The notes under the pieces were generated by a model, which was not told where the DNA came from, searched no databases, and saw nothing but the letters and a program-made list of their open reading frames with translations. Position numbers and translations under genes: made by a program. 36,964 nt of DNA from Chara braunii (lineage: Eukaryota; Streptophyta; Charophyceae; Charales; Characeae): contig BFEA01000244.1 in the NCBI GenBank assembly GCA_003427395.1, positions 61,349 to 98,312 on the forward strand, in the 5' to 3' direction. This document shows positions 1 to 11,093 of this stretch, piece after piece; within the stretch, counting starts at the first letter, position 1, and every line of letters begins with the position of its first letter.

Positions 1-1540
1 TTGAGAAACACGGGTGAAAGCTATGTGAACTTTATAAAAACTTTGCAAATGTACGGTTGCTTGATCACCCTGAGTATTGCGCTTAAGTGATGAGCCTCAA
101 GGGAAAGAAGCAACAACTGAGAAGAATAACTTACCTGATCGCAAAGTTTCTGCTTGACGGGGATTAACGGGATACTAACCAGGGGATTATATTTCTATAG
201 GAAAGGTACATCGAGCAATGTGAGTTGGGTCCCCGTACACCAACCTAGCTCCAAGTGAGGCAGGCTCTGTAATTTCTGTAACAAAGTTGTGGAACTTTCC
301 CTGGTTCAACATAGAAGACCCGAACATTGTTCGGGCCCACCCGAGGGTAAGTTTCACCAGTGTCACTGACTTCTGAGACTGCGGGTGTTAGTACGCATGT
401 ATGATCAACGTCCTCAGTGCCGTTTCGTTGAACCGGGGAAAATAACGAACAAACATAGAGTTTTGAATTACTGTCTCTGAATGCTAACCAATGGCCTGAG
501 GACAGGTTGAGAATAATTCAGTCATGTCACCAAGGGCATGACTGGCGAGGTGCACCCTCATGACTTCTGTCAGGGCAAGAAACCCTATACTTTCTCCATG
601 CCAAATTACACAAGATGAGCACTCCCTAAACTCACTTTTGAGATTGTCTTACGGAGTAAGGATGCATGGTTTTGAGCTCAGAGAACTATAAGCAAATATT
701 CATACTCGGAGTTGAAGCATTGGGACCGCGATAAAACTTTGAGTCCGGAGCGACTTTCGACAGAAAACGGGTGGCCGTAACACCTGTTCATGGTACAAAG
801 GAACTGGACCTAGTGCTCATACCCGAAAATTCCCATACTTAGCACAAGGCGTCTCAGTCATTGAGTTTTGACATCATAGGGAGATTATTGTCACTTCTGT
901 AACTCAAGGCCCACTGCCTATTGTTTCCCATGATCCATGAGGTTGGGGAAAGCTGTCGTATCAGGGCGGTAGCAGTTCTCAGTAGCTTTCAAGGGCTGTC
1001 TGATAACGCTGACTTCCCCAGAAGTTCGAAACAACGTGTAGCTCGCAATCAGATATCCGCGAATGACTGTTTACGAGATTGGTACAACAAACGTTTCCCT
1101 GCTGAAAACCTGTCTGCCTCGACAGTCTACTGTTTAGCTGAAAGCCTCGGCGATAAGTTATATCCATTTAACTTTCACAGATCTGAACTTGAGAACGATC
1201 ATTTCCCTCCAAGTGCGAAGGTACTTTGGGGCCACTTGGAGTTTGGCTTACTCGTTTGCGTAGAAACCGAAGAGCAGAGGAATCATAAAAGACAAGGAGA
1301 TCCTAGTGCTAAAATGTGAGGTTATATGAATAAATATAAGGATTGGGAGCCAGAGGCAATCGCATGCATGAAAATTCAGAAGATGATCCAAAGAGAAGGT
1401 GCAATTCAGAAGGCATCAGAGAAAAAGTACATAGAATGTGCGGTCTACTTTAGCAGAAGTGACGACAGAGTACACAGCATTGGCTCGTCACTAGAGCCTG
1501 TGGAACAGGCCAGGGCAAAGCTCTCGTGAGCTTGGTCGTC
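1..1540. other. No recognised gene; mixed-composition DNA
   Basis: Nothing in this stretch matches a family I recognise. Two short open frames on the plus strand (132 codons at 921-1319 and 67 codons at 1326-1529) have no recognisable motif, and the first overlaps an open frame on the other strand. They could be chance frames or worn fragments of a mobile element. Confidence 0.4.
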
Positions 1541-1790
1541 CTGGTGGCACAGCTCTCAGAACAGTACTCAGAGCAGTATTCATTACTCAGAACAGTTTTC
1601 AATACTCAGAGCAGTACTCAGAGCAGTATTCCGTACTCATAACAGTTTTCAATACTCAGAACAATACTCAAAACAATTTTCAGTATTCAGAACAGTACTC
1701 AGAACAGTACCCAGAGAAGTATTCAGTACTCAGAACAATATTCAGAACCGAGAACGGTGTTCAGAACAGTATTCAAGTGCTACTCAGTCA
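1541..1790. repeat. Degenerate minisatellite, unit about 11-12 bp (CAGAACAGTACT-like)
   Basis: The words ACTCAGAACAGT, ACTCAGAGCAGT and ACTCAGAACAAT follow each other almost without interruption for about 250 bp, with single-base variation between units. It is a short tandem repeat lying about 240 bp upstream of the ORF at 2030. No coding frame stays open through it. Confidence 0.85.
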
Positions 1791-2029
1791 TTGCACAATC
1801 AGTATTTAACTGTTATTCAACCTTTACTTAATGAACGTTCAACGACATTTTAATCAGTACTCAAACAACATTCAAACAACATCCAGGCAGATTTTGGGTT
1901 TGCCAGCTTTGCAGTAGTTGCTGCCTATTCAGTGGAGAAACAGTGGACTCGACTCGTGGCAGACGCTTCTCAGTTAAGGTCAACTACCTTCCAGTTTAGC
2001 TATCAGAGAGTAACCGACTACCTGGGTAC

Positions 2030-2578
2030 ATGAGAGAAATCAATCCCATTTCAGTTGACCCATCGGTCCCTGACAACGTCAACCTGATAGCTACAAAGGA
2101 GAGCTTCCCTTACAAGTATGTTAAGGTCGATGGGTTCAAGCGCGAAGATCTATCTATCTTCGTCGTCCTCACTGAGTTTGCTGAAGGTACAGTCAAGGAT
2201 CTGCGGATATATCTGAAGAAGGGGAAAGAGACACATTCTCATTTTGATGCAGTATGGGTTGCAGCAGCCAGGTTTGTGCAATGGAAAGTTGAGAGACTCC
2301 AGGGGAGCGCAAAGCTAGTCTATAGCTTTGGTCCTAAGCTTTTCATTGATTATCCCAAACCTCCGGTTCCTTACTACTTCACTGATGGATCATGCTGGGG
2401 TGACCTTGTAGACCTAGCCAAGAGGTACATCTCCCCTGCAATGATTGATTACGAAGTAGTGACTGAGTCATCTGAGTTCCCACATCTAAGACGAGGTGTC
2501 TTCTCTGAGCCCTATCTTCCCACTCTATGGGAGGAGTTTTGTGCCATGGTTGACTTCCGTATCATGGGACTTGGATGA
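2030..2578 (+). CDS. Hypothetical 182-aa protein
   Basis: I do not recognise this protein. The ORF is uninterrupted, begins with MREINPISVDPSVPDN and ends at a TGA. Its composition is like a soluble globular protein: alternating hydrophobic and charged residues, and aromatic-rich stretches such as PKPPVPYYFTDGSCWGD near residues 109-125 and EPYLPTLWEEFCAMVDF near 160-176. No signal peptide or membrane span is evident. The ATG is the first in the frame. An AATAAA lies about 400 bp downstream. Unlike the other coding remnants in the window it has no internal stop, so it may be intact, or it may be one exon of a larger gene. The function is unknown. Confidence 0.45.
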   Translation: MREINPISVDPSVPDNVNLIATKESFPYKYVKVDGFKREDLSIFVVLTEFAEGTVKDLRIYLKKGKETHSHFDAVWVAAARFVQWKVERLQGSAKLVYSFGPKLFIDYPKPPVPYYFTDGSCWGDLVDLAKRYISPAMIDYEVVTESSEFPHLRRGVFSEPYLPTLWEEFCAMVDFRIMGLG

Positions 2579-2980
2579 AAATGTTCGGAATTAGCAGGCT
2601 TCAGGTGACTTTACATTCAGAGGCCACAACCTCAGAGACTACGGAGACATGGCAAGAAGCCCAAACGACGGACAACAAAGTGAGAGTGAATGTAAGGCTT
2701 AGAGGGATGAGTAAGGATTTTGATTGGTGTTGGCCATGCTCTTCCATATGTACTTCTTGAGACTATTATGAGTTCTCATTCTTCCCTCATTCATTTGACT
2801 CTGTCATTACTCGAGTCAGTCAGTCTTGCTTCTTGCACTGTTTTTTCTTTTGCTTGATGATTGCTCATGTGGATGATTCTGTCACAAGTTCTCAAAATCA
2901 GATTGACATAATTGATGCATGCTTAGCACTCCACGATTTTATGATTATTTTTTGCATGACTCTCTGCTGTTCCGAATCAA

Positions 2981-2986
2981 AATAAA
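2981..2986 (+). promoter_or_regulatory. Candidate polyadenylation signal AATAAA
   Basis: A canonical AATAAA lies in AT-rich DNA downstream of the 2030-2578 ORF, just before the composition changes to a GC-rich repeat. Such hexamers arise by chance in AT-rich DNA, so the link to the ORF is only positional. Confidence 0.3.
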
Positions 2987-3180
2987 AGATTCCTAAGACC
3001 GAGGACCGGCGAAGACCGCAATTGAAGGGTCTCGCTCGAAGCGGGACGCACACAACAAGAAGGGATTGACATTATTTAATTTATTTTATTTATTCCAATC
3101 AACAACAAAACCCTGCGTGACAGCCTGTTGGCATTCCGGACGCCTGAAGTGGTCCGACTGGAAAAAGTACGACACCGCGC

Positions 3181-3490
3181 CCCGCACCCCGCCCCCGTCA
3201 ACACTCAACCCCGCTCCCGACGGCTGTTGGCCCTGCCCCTGGCCCCACACCCGTAGCTATCCTGGTCCCCCCAGTGGTGGGTGCGACCCCGAGGGGGGTC
3301 CGGGGTGGGGCATAAAACCCCATTTTTTGTGTTTAGCCCACGGGGTGTGCGCTCTCGCTGCGCACTCCCCACTTTTTTTTTTTTTTTGATTTTTTTTTTT
3401 TTTTTGGAAGGGGGGTCCGGAGCCGGGGTTGGGGGTGCCCACCCCCGGACCCCCGCCGGGGCCCCGAGGCCAGGGCTCGACAACCTTAGT
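3181..3490. repeat. GC-rich repeat with poly(T) core
   Basis: Two GC-rich blocks with iterated CCCCGG, GGGGTCCGG and CCCCCGGACCCCC words flank two poly(T) runs (about 3374-3407). A hairpin with arms GTGCGC/GCGCAC lies at about 3346-3364. The plan (GC words, homopolymer, GC words) resembles the hAT-like elements elsewhere in this window, but I find no terminal inverted repeats or target duplication, so it is left as an unclassified repeat. Long open frames on both strands here are artefacts of low complexity. Confidence 0.6.
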
Positions 3491-3915
3491 GGGCACCAAC
3501 GTGTTCGTCCTGTAGAGTTGGAATGTTCGATGTGTGTCAAGGCGTACAACAATGCTCTCAGTGTGTCTCGTAATATGTTCTGTAGTTATAAACAAACGCT
3601 TCGACAATAACTTTGTATATTGTGAACATGGTTTGCCAGGTAGACAAAAAAAAAAAAAAAAGATCGTCGTCATGCTTCCAAGCATGAAAATATCCTTGTA
3701 GTATCATGTAGACAGCATGTTGAACGAGGTGGTCGATTGAGCTACAGTTTATAGACCGAAACTGCGCCTTCCTGCTGCTTTCAGGAAGAGATCCATTTGT
3801 GAGTCTATAAAATCAGACTTCGTGGTTATTGGCCTCAAAGTGGTATCTCGGTCAAACTTTTACAAAATGTGAGAGAAATATTTTTTCCACTTTACGCTCA
3901 CACACTCGAACAAGT

Positions 3916-4152
3916 TCACAAAGTGCATCGTCTATCATGGACTAAAAGAACATATACAATATTTTGCTCGTCCTTGTGATCGACAATGAGCTCAGAAGGA
4001 GATGAAAATACATCAACGCTAGAGTATGCAATGACACCTGTGAGATTTGTCTTCAGTATCATCTCATGCCTAAGCGCTTGCGAGTAATTGGCTTGACCAA
4101 TATTTGGGATAGTCATCTTCTTCTGATCCCTATCATCAGTGCTGAGATACAA
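3916..4152 (-). pseudogene. DUF7869-like gene copy 2, inverted segment
   Basis: Reading leftward, the peptide contains STDDRDQKKMTIPNIGQ followed by ILKTNLTGVIAY. This aligns with IIDDMDKSKTSIPHFGG and MLKTNLTAIIAH in the longer DUF7869-type gene at 28719-32261. In that family this is the core stretch around an Asp-rich motif, in a domain often compared to transposase folds. The next part of the same domain lies immediately to the right but on the plus strand, so this segment has been inverted. No start or complete domain remains. Confidence 0.7.
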
Positions 4153-4189
4153 ACACTCTATCGGACAAACTATTGAATCAACCTTCGCT

Positions 4190-4650
4190 CAAATATAGTT
4201 CAACTTGTGCTCCTTGTATGTATATGTACCCATGGTTTCCATATTATACGCACGATTCTCACACTATCGCTACTTGTCGTATGAGAACCCTGGTTATTTT
4301 AGTGGTTCATGACAAAAATTTACCACATTACAATGAAGTGTTGGTGGACCACATTACAATGAAGTGTTGGTGGAGTACTGGTATCATTTGCGAGATCAAA
4401 GTTGTTCGAAGGACTTCATGATAACTCATGGATAGAGTAGAAGATTGATCAAACACAATGGCCGCATGCTGACTCGATCGTTTTGGTTGGGAGAGACCAG
4501 CTAGAGGTACAACGTTGTTTACGACTGGGCTTGTCATTCCTCCAAATGTTCGAACTAGTACTAAAGTTGCACTTCAAGATTATAGACCATCTGTTGAAGG
4601 GATTGTTGATGGAGAAGACAAAAATGATGAGTGCATATCATAAATATTTT
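4190..4650 (+). pseudogene. DUF7869-like gene copy 2, plus-strand remainder
   Basis: Two parts of the family are visible on the plus strand. At about 4200-4290 the peptide MYMYPWFPYYTHDSHTI matches VHVHTWFPCYPHDSNAV of copy 1. At 4559-4640 the peptide KVALQDYRPSVEGIVDGEDK matches VSLKTDF-stop-PSMEGIVKDD of copy 1. Sequence between them is too worn to read. The second match is useful because it shows an arginine where copy 1 has a TGA stop. This is a second, older or more damaged member of the family. Confidence 0.7.
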
Positions 4651-4934
4651 AAGTCCTTCCAATTTGCGAGCGAATACGATTTCAGGTAAGGGATCATTCA
4701 TACGGGGATTGAGGAAGTGAGATGAAATCCAGACTTGCCTATTATAAGAAGACAAAGATTACAAGAGACCACATTCCTTTTCATTTTTGTTTTGCGTTCC
4801 ATGTTTTGTGTAGGGAGTACGACAGGAGCGATGACCAATTAATATGATTTATTTGTATCTCATTCACCCTTTGTGGTTGCGGCTTGCATGGTGTGGACTG
4901 CAATACATAAATTATCGGGCTGATGTAGATGGAG

Positions 4935-5213
4935 CTAAAAAACAACCCATGGATAATTGTCCTCCGCTTGTTGGACAAACCTCTCTACGTCTGGGACAAG
5001 AATGAATGGGCTCGAGCAATCGAGGCAAAGAAATGCACATGGCATGAGGATAACAAGTTCACTTCTGTGATGGAGTGATGGAGCCTTCTCAAAGTACCTC
5101 ATAATGTCTTCCTCATCATACAACTTTCGTCCTTGAGCGTCAGACTGAGGCACTGTGAACGTCATCAGGTCACTGCACGTCTTGTCCCCAATCATGAAAC
5201 AAGAGTTGCTCAC
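4935..5213 (-). CDS. Hypothetical protein fragment (about 92 aa)
   Basis: An open minus-strand frame encodes a Cys- and acid-containing peptide (DEEDIMRYFEKAPSLHHRSEL, then MPCAFLCLDCSSPF and DVERFVQQAEDNYPW). It looks more like real protein than the surrounding shadow frames, but I cannot assign a family. Just upstream in the same frame is CAAAG followed by GTGAGC, which resembles a splice donor, so it may be an exon or a gene fragment. It lies beside the DUF7869 copy 2 remnant, but no similarity to that family is evident. Confidence 0.25.
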   Translation of the reverse strand: MSNSCFMIGDKTCSDLMTFTVPQSDAQGRKLYDEEDIMRYFEKAPSLHHRSELVILMPCAFLCLDCSSPFILVPDVERFVQQAEDNYPWVVF

Positions 5214-7411
5214 CTTTGCCTCTCATAATTCGTTTTTAGGACGAATTCGTTGCGTGGTACAAGAAGGCGGCCGCATGACATGTCATACTATTGCGTACAG
5301 TTGTCTTTCATCAGGTTAGACTTTTGTAGGGTGTTGTGTGTGGCCTGTTCGAAACAAAAGTGAAATTTGGCAGACGTTGTAGTGCTCGTTTATCGCAATG
5401 AGACTAGTATTAATGGTCGTTCAATGAGACTTCCTCACCGGTTCCATGGGAACGGATAGTCTGATTTAGTGCTTTTCGGCTAAATTCACGAGGTTGACAA
5501 ACAACATTAGGTAGAACGAGTGACATGTTGTGTGTGGAACGCCATTGGTAAGTCCTTGGCAGGTGTTTGTAGGTTTGTCAGGATGAAATACATTTTCATG
5601 TTCTCGAACGTGGCAACGAAGGAAGAGTCACAAACCCATGCTTTTGAGTGATCAATGAATGTCTTGTATAACTTTGGTAATCATGGAACGTGGGGACGAC
5701 CGTAGATGCTTTTGTAAATGGTAGCAATTTTAGAAGATTAGATCATGGCTGTCAGTAGCATTACAAAACGTTTGTCTTAAGTTTACAATTTTTCACACGT
5801 ATGCATACAATTATCAGATTTAAAATCAAGCTTAGGCTATACTAAGTTTGTATGATGATTTTATTATGAGCACAATTATCATAAGTTGTTTTGTAGGCGG
5901 TAACCGTTTTCAAAATCACTTCCTCTGAATTCCCAACCTCTTTTTGCGATTGCCTCAACTCTTAATTTTTAAGTACCTAAAATCATGTAATTAACGATTT
6001 CTCAATTATTAAGTATTTGGAGTTAATTTATTCAATTATCAATCTTTTGTGTAATCGCCTCAACTCTTTACTCGTCGATTCAGTCTCTATGGTTCTGTTC
6101 TTGTATCCTAAGTTTTTGTTTGTTTATCGTAGTTTTACAAAACTGATCGAAGTGAGATGAAATTCAAAGTTCAACCTCTTCGAGAATGCGTAATTGCCTT
6201 GACTATTCACTCGAGTTTCAATTTATAACCTGGCAATTTCATCCTTTAGGTTTACTTCCCGTATCCTAAGTTTCATTATAGTCTAAAATCTGGTAATTTC
6301 AACCTGAAGTAATATAGAAGTATGAATTTCAAATATAATGTCTTATTTTAATGAATAATATGTTTGGCTTCTTTTCAGCGCATGTAACCTGTAACATTTC
6401 TGCAACTTGTGTATGACTAGATGAGCCTGCTTGTTGATACTTCTGGGCTTTTATACTTAATGATCCACTTTCCATACATCTTGTGTCCGTTATGGGTTGA
6501 TCCCCTCGGCTTTGGTTTTGACTACTGGAAGCGTGTCGGTCCTTCTTTCATTTGGTTGCTTTTGTGGATCGAGCAACATCTGGCCTGACGACTCTTGTAA
6601 TTGTGGCTAAAAGTTTTGGTGTTTCTAAATAAATATTCTTTTATCCACATTTGTTATCTATTAAGCAATTCATACTGCAATTTACTTAACTAGCGTGCCG
6701 AGACATCTTCAATTACAGTATAAACGAAAACTATTTTTCTAGAGTATTTGTGCACATTGTACAAGTGGTTGAAACCACTAATGGAACACTGAATGAGGCT
6801 TCGGGATTATGACCATAAACTCGAGACAAGGAAATGAGACTTTGGACTGAGACCTCGGATTTTGGGGTCCAACTATGACACCCTGCAGTGTGAAATGTTT
6901 TCAAATTAACGAATAAATGAAGTTATTTAATATTTGTTATTGGGTCAGTGACACATTGTTGCACCTTGCCATTGCTTAGGACCAAAGGATCATGGCACCT
7001 CAGATCTGTAATCTGCCTATAGCAGGAGAATGAATAAATCAATATAAATTCTTCAATTTCGGAAGTTGCATGTTATGTGTTAGCCTTTGAGCCAATTGCA
7101 AATTAATCGTTGAGTAGACAAATTAAATTATTGTTGTACCCGACCTTCCCTCAGGGGCAGGTGATTGCTGCCTTCCAGCGCAGACCTCAAGCAGTACTAG
7201 GATGATAGTGACATAAATAAATACTAGATTTGTTATGTGCTTGATTGAGATGCAGTCCCTACCCAACTTACATATTCCCTTACATGCATGCAATGGTAAA
7301 GCAAACTTTGAGAGAGAAATCCACACCAAACTAATGCATAAACCGTTCACGAGGAGCCCCACTTTTCAACCCTTGTCAACCCCTCAACCTTGAAAAGTTT
7401 ATTGGAGATCT

Positions 7412-7443
<32 letters not shown>

Positions 7444-7900
7444 GTTTTTTTTTTTTTTAAGGTCTGTGTGTGCCAAGTTTGATATTTGTTGGGGTCTTGG
7501 AGTTGACTGTTTTGGCTAGCCCTAAAAAATCCTAAAAATCCTAAAAACTGAAAAGAGTGAATTTTGCATGAAAAAATATTTTTGCCTTACTGTTTTATAG
7601 GTTTTTAATTTTTTTTTTTCAATTTTTAGGGGGAAGTAGTCAGTATGATCTCCACTCCATGAATTGGTGACAAGTTTGGTTAAAATGACCCTTCGATTTT
7701 GTTACAAATGGTTTGACGAGTGGTCCAAAAATTGAGGCCTCCGTTAACCGTCTCTCAACCAACGATGAGATGTACATAGTGAAAACTCTAACCCAAAAGA
7801 GAATTGAATTAAATTGAATACCTTTATGTATTGTCCTCCCCAAATCAATCAGTTGCAACAAATCCAGGAATCACAACCACTTTACAACGTCCTGGAGCAA
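5214..7900. other. AT-rich stretch without a recognisable gene
   Basis: No frame longer than about 80 codons stands out and no family motif is visible on either strand. The only distinct feature is a poly(T) tract at 7420-7459, broken by a single G further on. AT-rich runs around 5800-6400 and 6600-6750 look like ordinary non-coding DNA. Confidence 0.6.
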
Positions 7901-7927
7901 CCCCCAATGGAAGTTCAACGAATGTAG

Positions 7928-8783
7928 TTGGAGTTTTTTTCTCAGTCCTCACCACCTTACAACCCTGGCTATCAGAATCGTAGGTTGCAAACTACTGAGC
8001 TACCACTCCAGGGAAGATCTAAACAATATTTGTTTCCAAAACTCATCGCCAACCTGTATAACAACGCAGTTCATATCACCACGAGAGTAAGTCCAAATAG
8101 CCTACTTCTAACGTTCAAACCCAGACTACCTGTTGACTTTCTGCTACGTGAGAACCAATCTACTGTTGCTCCAGGCACTATGGAATTCGCTTATAGATAT
8201 GAGAATCATATGCAGCACGCAGTAGAGCACATGCACAAAGCACAGGCGGCGATGATCGAATCTGAGAACAAGCACCGCCGCCCATCTATGTTTCAGGTAG
8301 GGGACAGGGTCTAGGTCAAGGCTTCTGAACTGGGACAAGAGCACAGGATTTCCCAAAAGCTCATGCCATAGTACTTCGGACCGTGGGAGGTTTTAGATAT
8401 AGTTAGATGGACCTTCATATGTTATTCGGATTCACGGACATCTTCGTACTTACCCTGTTTTTCACGCTTCTAAGCTTGCACTTTTCAAAGAAGCACCAGT
8501 TCCCTTCGCGACGCTTAATGCTGCCCCCAACCATGGATTGAGAGGTCGACATTGATGAAATCGTGGATCACGGATTCACAGGGAAATGCCAGTTCCAAGA
8601 CCGACCGGCAAAGAACGTTCTCCAAAACCGAAGCTGCAGTACCGAGTTCGGTTCAGACATCACACTGATCCAAAAGAGGATAGGTGGTTCAGAAGGGAGG
8701 AACTGATGCAAACCGCTCCACAGGTTCTCGCTCACTATGAGAAGTCCCTGCAAAAAGGAAAGCGCCAGATTATCGAAGATTGA
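7928..8783 (+). pseudogene. Ty3/gypsy chromovirus remnant: integrase C-terminus and chromodomain
   Basis: The start retains the end of the integrase catalytic core (LYNNAVHITTRVSPNSLLL, FKPRLPVDFLL), then the helix HMQHAVEHMHKAQAAM and RPSMFQVGDRV. Past a stop comes YFGPWEVLD, and in a shifted frame YPVFHASKLALFKEA, the conserved integrase GPF/Y-type C-terminus. At 8625-8770 another frame gives LQYRVRFRHHTDPKEDRWF then REELMQTAPQVLAHYEK, a chromodomain, the mark of chromoviruses. In the family this domain guides integration into chromatin. At least two in-frame stops (TAG at 8312 and 8369) and two or more frameshifts show that it is dead. The protease, reverse transcriptase and RNase H regions are absent upstream. 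Confidence 0.85.
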
Positions 8784-8819
8784 ACTTCTCAGAGGACTAG
8801 CGAAGTATGGAGGAGGGAA

Positions 8820-9560
8820 TGCGAGGCATAGGCCTCGATAAGCCCTATTGGGCCCCTACTTGCAACTGGTCGGCCGCCCTAAGTGAAGGCAGGCCCGACA
8901 AACGACAAAAGGCCTATTTTTGACTACTTCGCAACTGGGGAAAATTCAGGCAGTTGTGCAACGCCAGTTGGTTGAGGGCACCCAGGCCCTGACTCCTTTA
9001 TCGCCTGTATCTAAGTCATGCCCTAGGCGAGATACGCAGCATAAGCCCAACTCAGACAACGGGTAGTTGGGACCGGGTAACTGTCAGTGGCCCTGGCCTG
9101 ATTCGTTTGGTCTGAGGCTCAACATCCCTGGACCTACCAGAAGCTTCTGGGCAGGGACCCAGCACAGCCACGGTGCATGCAAGCGGGCTGGCTATTTCCA
9201 TTTAGGAAAGGGGCAGCCTACACATTCGGCATTCGGGCACTGGCTGCTTTGTGCGCAAGCGCTGCTCCGCTATCGCCTGCCAGGCTCACACGCTCACGGG
9301 CGAGCTGGAAGGAGCAGGCAGTCATACGCGAGCCGCGTTGTTGTATGCTGGATGGGGCGCATGGTGGTCCTTCGGTGGAAGTGGCATCTGTGAGTTGGGG
9401 AACGAGGTTATGAGTGATACGAGAGACATACCTAGTGCTTGAAGCGTGCGGCATTGGCTGAGCTCTGCTCGTAGCTCGGGGAGCTGTTGACGTCATCAAC
9501 GACATTGTAGAGTAGGCTAGATAAGATCTGCCATCTGTAGTCAGGGTGTCGAGCGCCATA
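8820..9560 (+). mobile_element. Possible 3' LTR of the chromovirus remnant
   Basis: A purine-rich run (ATGGAGGAGGGAA, 8807-8819) just after the chromodomain looks like a polypurine tract and is followed by TG, the usual LTR start. The next 700 bp are moderately GC-rich, non-coding and unlike the AT-rich flanks. They contain a perfect TGACGTCA palindrome at 9488-9495. There is no second LTR in the window to compare with and I cannot place the 3' CA end, so this is inference from position. Confidence 0.35.
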
Positions 9561-10016
9561 TCGGATATCAATATTGGTTCTTCGTTGATGATGATGATGA
9601 GACTATTCCAACATTGTCAATTATGAGCTTTTGGTGTGCTCTTATTTGGTGAAACTCGTGATGCAATTATGTTTTAGGTTTGAGGTCACGGTTATCTGGT
9701 CTCATCTGTATGATGCTGTTTGATTGCTGAAGTTCATTATTGCTCATCTTCCTTGCAATAATTTAAAATTTAGGCTACCAGCCGGGCCGCATGGGTCCCG
9801 GGTGGCCAGCCCGTGCAAGGACCAGCGCAGGTCCAAACAAAAAAAAAAAAAACAAAAAAAAAACTCCAAAAAAAAACTATGGTATTCAGCAAAATAAATC
9901 GAACAACTTTTGCCGCAGAACCACTTCGAAATTCTATACCGAATTTAAAATAAAAAATAAAGTTTAATAAACTTTAATATATATTTATATCGATATATAC
10001 CATATATATGTATATA

Positions 10017-10856
10017 CAGGGTTACTGGCGTTCGGGACGGGCCGAATGCCTGAAACCGAACGCCCGAACGTACGGGACGCCTTCGGGAGGTGTTCGGCCG
10101 TTCGGGCCGAACGCGGACCAAAAAAAAAAAAAAAAAAAAAAAAAAACAACGTTTCCAAAAAAAATTGAAAAAAAACGACGTTATGGAGATAAATAAACTA
10201 AACAACATTTGCCTCGACACTACATCCAAATGCTTTACCAAATTTGAATTAAAAATCCAATACAGAAAATAACCACTATGATAAAACTAAGAAAAAATAT
10301 AAAGAGAATTAAAAGGAGTGAGTGTGCCAGCACCTTTTCGACACCGCCATCTTTGCCGATTTTTAATTTTTTTTGGCATTGACAAACGCCCTGAAAATTT
10401 ACAGATATGTAATTTACAGAATCAATAACTCATTAAAAAGTTTTCAAAAAATAATAATTTTTTTTAGGCCCCGAAATAAAGTGAAAACAAAAAGTTAAAA
10501 GTGAAAAAAAACAAAATAGTGAGTGGGTAATTTTTTTTCAAAAAATAATAAATTTTTTTAGGCCCCGAAATAAAGTGAAAACAAAAAGTTAAAAGTGAAA
10601 AAAAACAAAATAGTGAGTGGGCGAGCATGTTTTGACACCCCTATCTTTGACGATGTTTAGTGTTTTTTTTGGCTTAGCTGAATGGCTTCAAAATTTATAG
10701 GCGTATAGTTTACATCATAGAGAGCTCAAAAAAAAAAATTCAGAAAAAAAAACTTATTTTTAGGCCCCAAAGTATTTTTTGGCGCGGGCTGAACCTGGAG
10801 GTGTTCGGCCCCCAAACAGGACCCCGAACGCCCAAACGTTCGGTCAAGTAACCCTG
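10017..10856. mobile_element. E2: hAT-like non-autonomous element, 840 bp
   Basis: Termini are CAGGGTTACT and its exact complement (10-bp perfect inverted repeat). Flanking 8-mers are TGTATATA and TATATATA (7 of 8 identical), as expected for hAT-type 8-bp target duplications, although the site is a TA microsatellite. Both ends are packed with CGTTCGG/CCGAACG words. The inside is AT-rich, has a poly(A) run at 10121-10146, and contains a tandemly duplicated module (GGCCCCGAAATAAAGTGAAA, at 10469 and 10561). There is no transposase ORF. Confidence 0.75.
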
Positions 10857-10869
10857 TATATATATATAC

Positions 10870-11085
10870 CGTCAGAAACAGAACTGCCCGATAAACCGTA
10901 GGCAGAGAGAGAGAAGAGGACAACAAACGAGGGGTTGTGACATGTATGACGATATATATATATATATATCGTCAAATAGAACTGCCCGGTAAACCGTAGG
11001 CAGAGAGGGAGAAGAGGACAACAAACGAGGGAATGTGACAAACTGTTTCGTCGGAGTTTCACCGACTCATCAGGAGGCTGAACTA
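10870..11085 (-). repeat. Two direct units of a TA-flanked repeat (hammerhead-bearing family)
   Basis: Unit a (10870-10953) and unit b (10969-11085) share GAACTGCCCGATAAACCGTA, AGAAGAGGACAACAAACGAG and related blocks, and are separated by a (TA)n run. Unit b continues on the minus strand into a hammerhead core; unit a stops at the equivalent of the cleavage site. A third unit lies inverted at 11852-11950. Tandem and inverted copies with a hammerhead motif recall the terminal repeats of Penelope-like elements or retrozymes, but no reverse transcriptase is present here. Confidence 0.75.
11037..11073 (-). ncRNA. Hammerhead ribozyme core (type I order, minimal stem III)
   Basis: On the minus strand the order is CTGATGA, then stem II (GTCGG, loop TGAAACT, CCGAC), then GAAA, then CAGTTTGTC. 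This gives every invariant core base, a 5-bp stem II, a 3-bp stem III (ACA with TGU around loop GUU) and the cleavage triplet GUC. That is the minimal hammerhead layout known from Penelope-like elements. Stem I is the weak point: the bases before CTGATGA (GTTCAGCCTC) do not pair with those after the cleavage site (ACATTCCC). Activity is therefore uncertain and the copy may be decayed. Confidence 0.65.
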
Positions 11086-11093
11086 TATATGTA

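Noticed and set aside
3205-3685. Long overlapping ORFs of 107-142 codons on both strands
   Set aside because: They are open only because of GC-rich words and poly(T)/poly(A) runs (Lys or Phe homopolymers) in a repeat.
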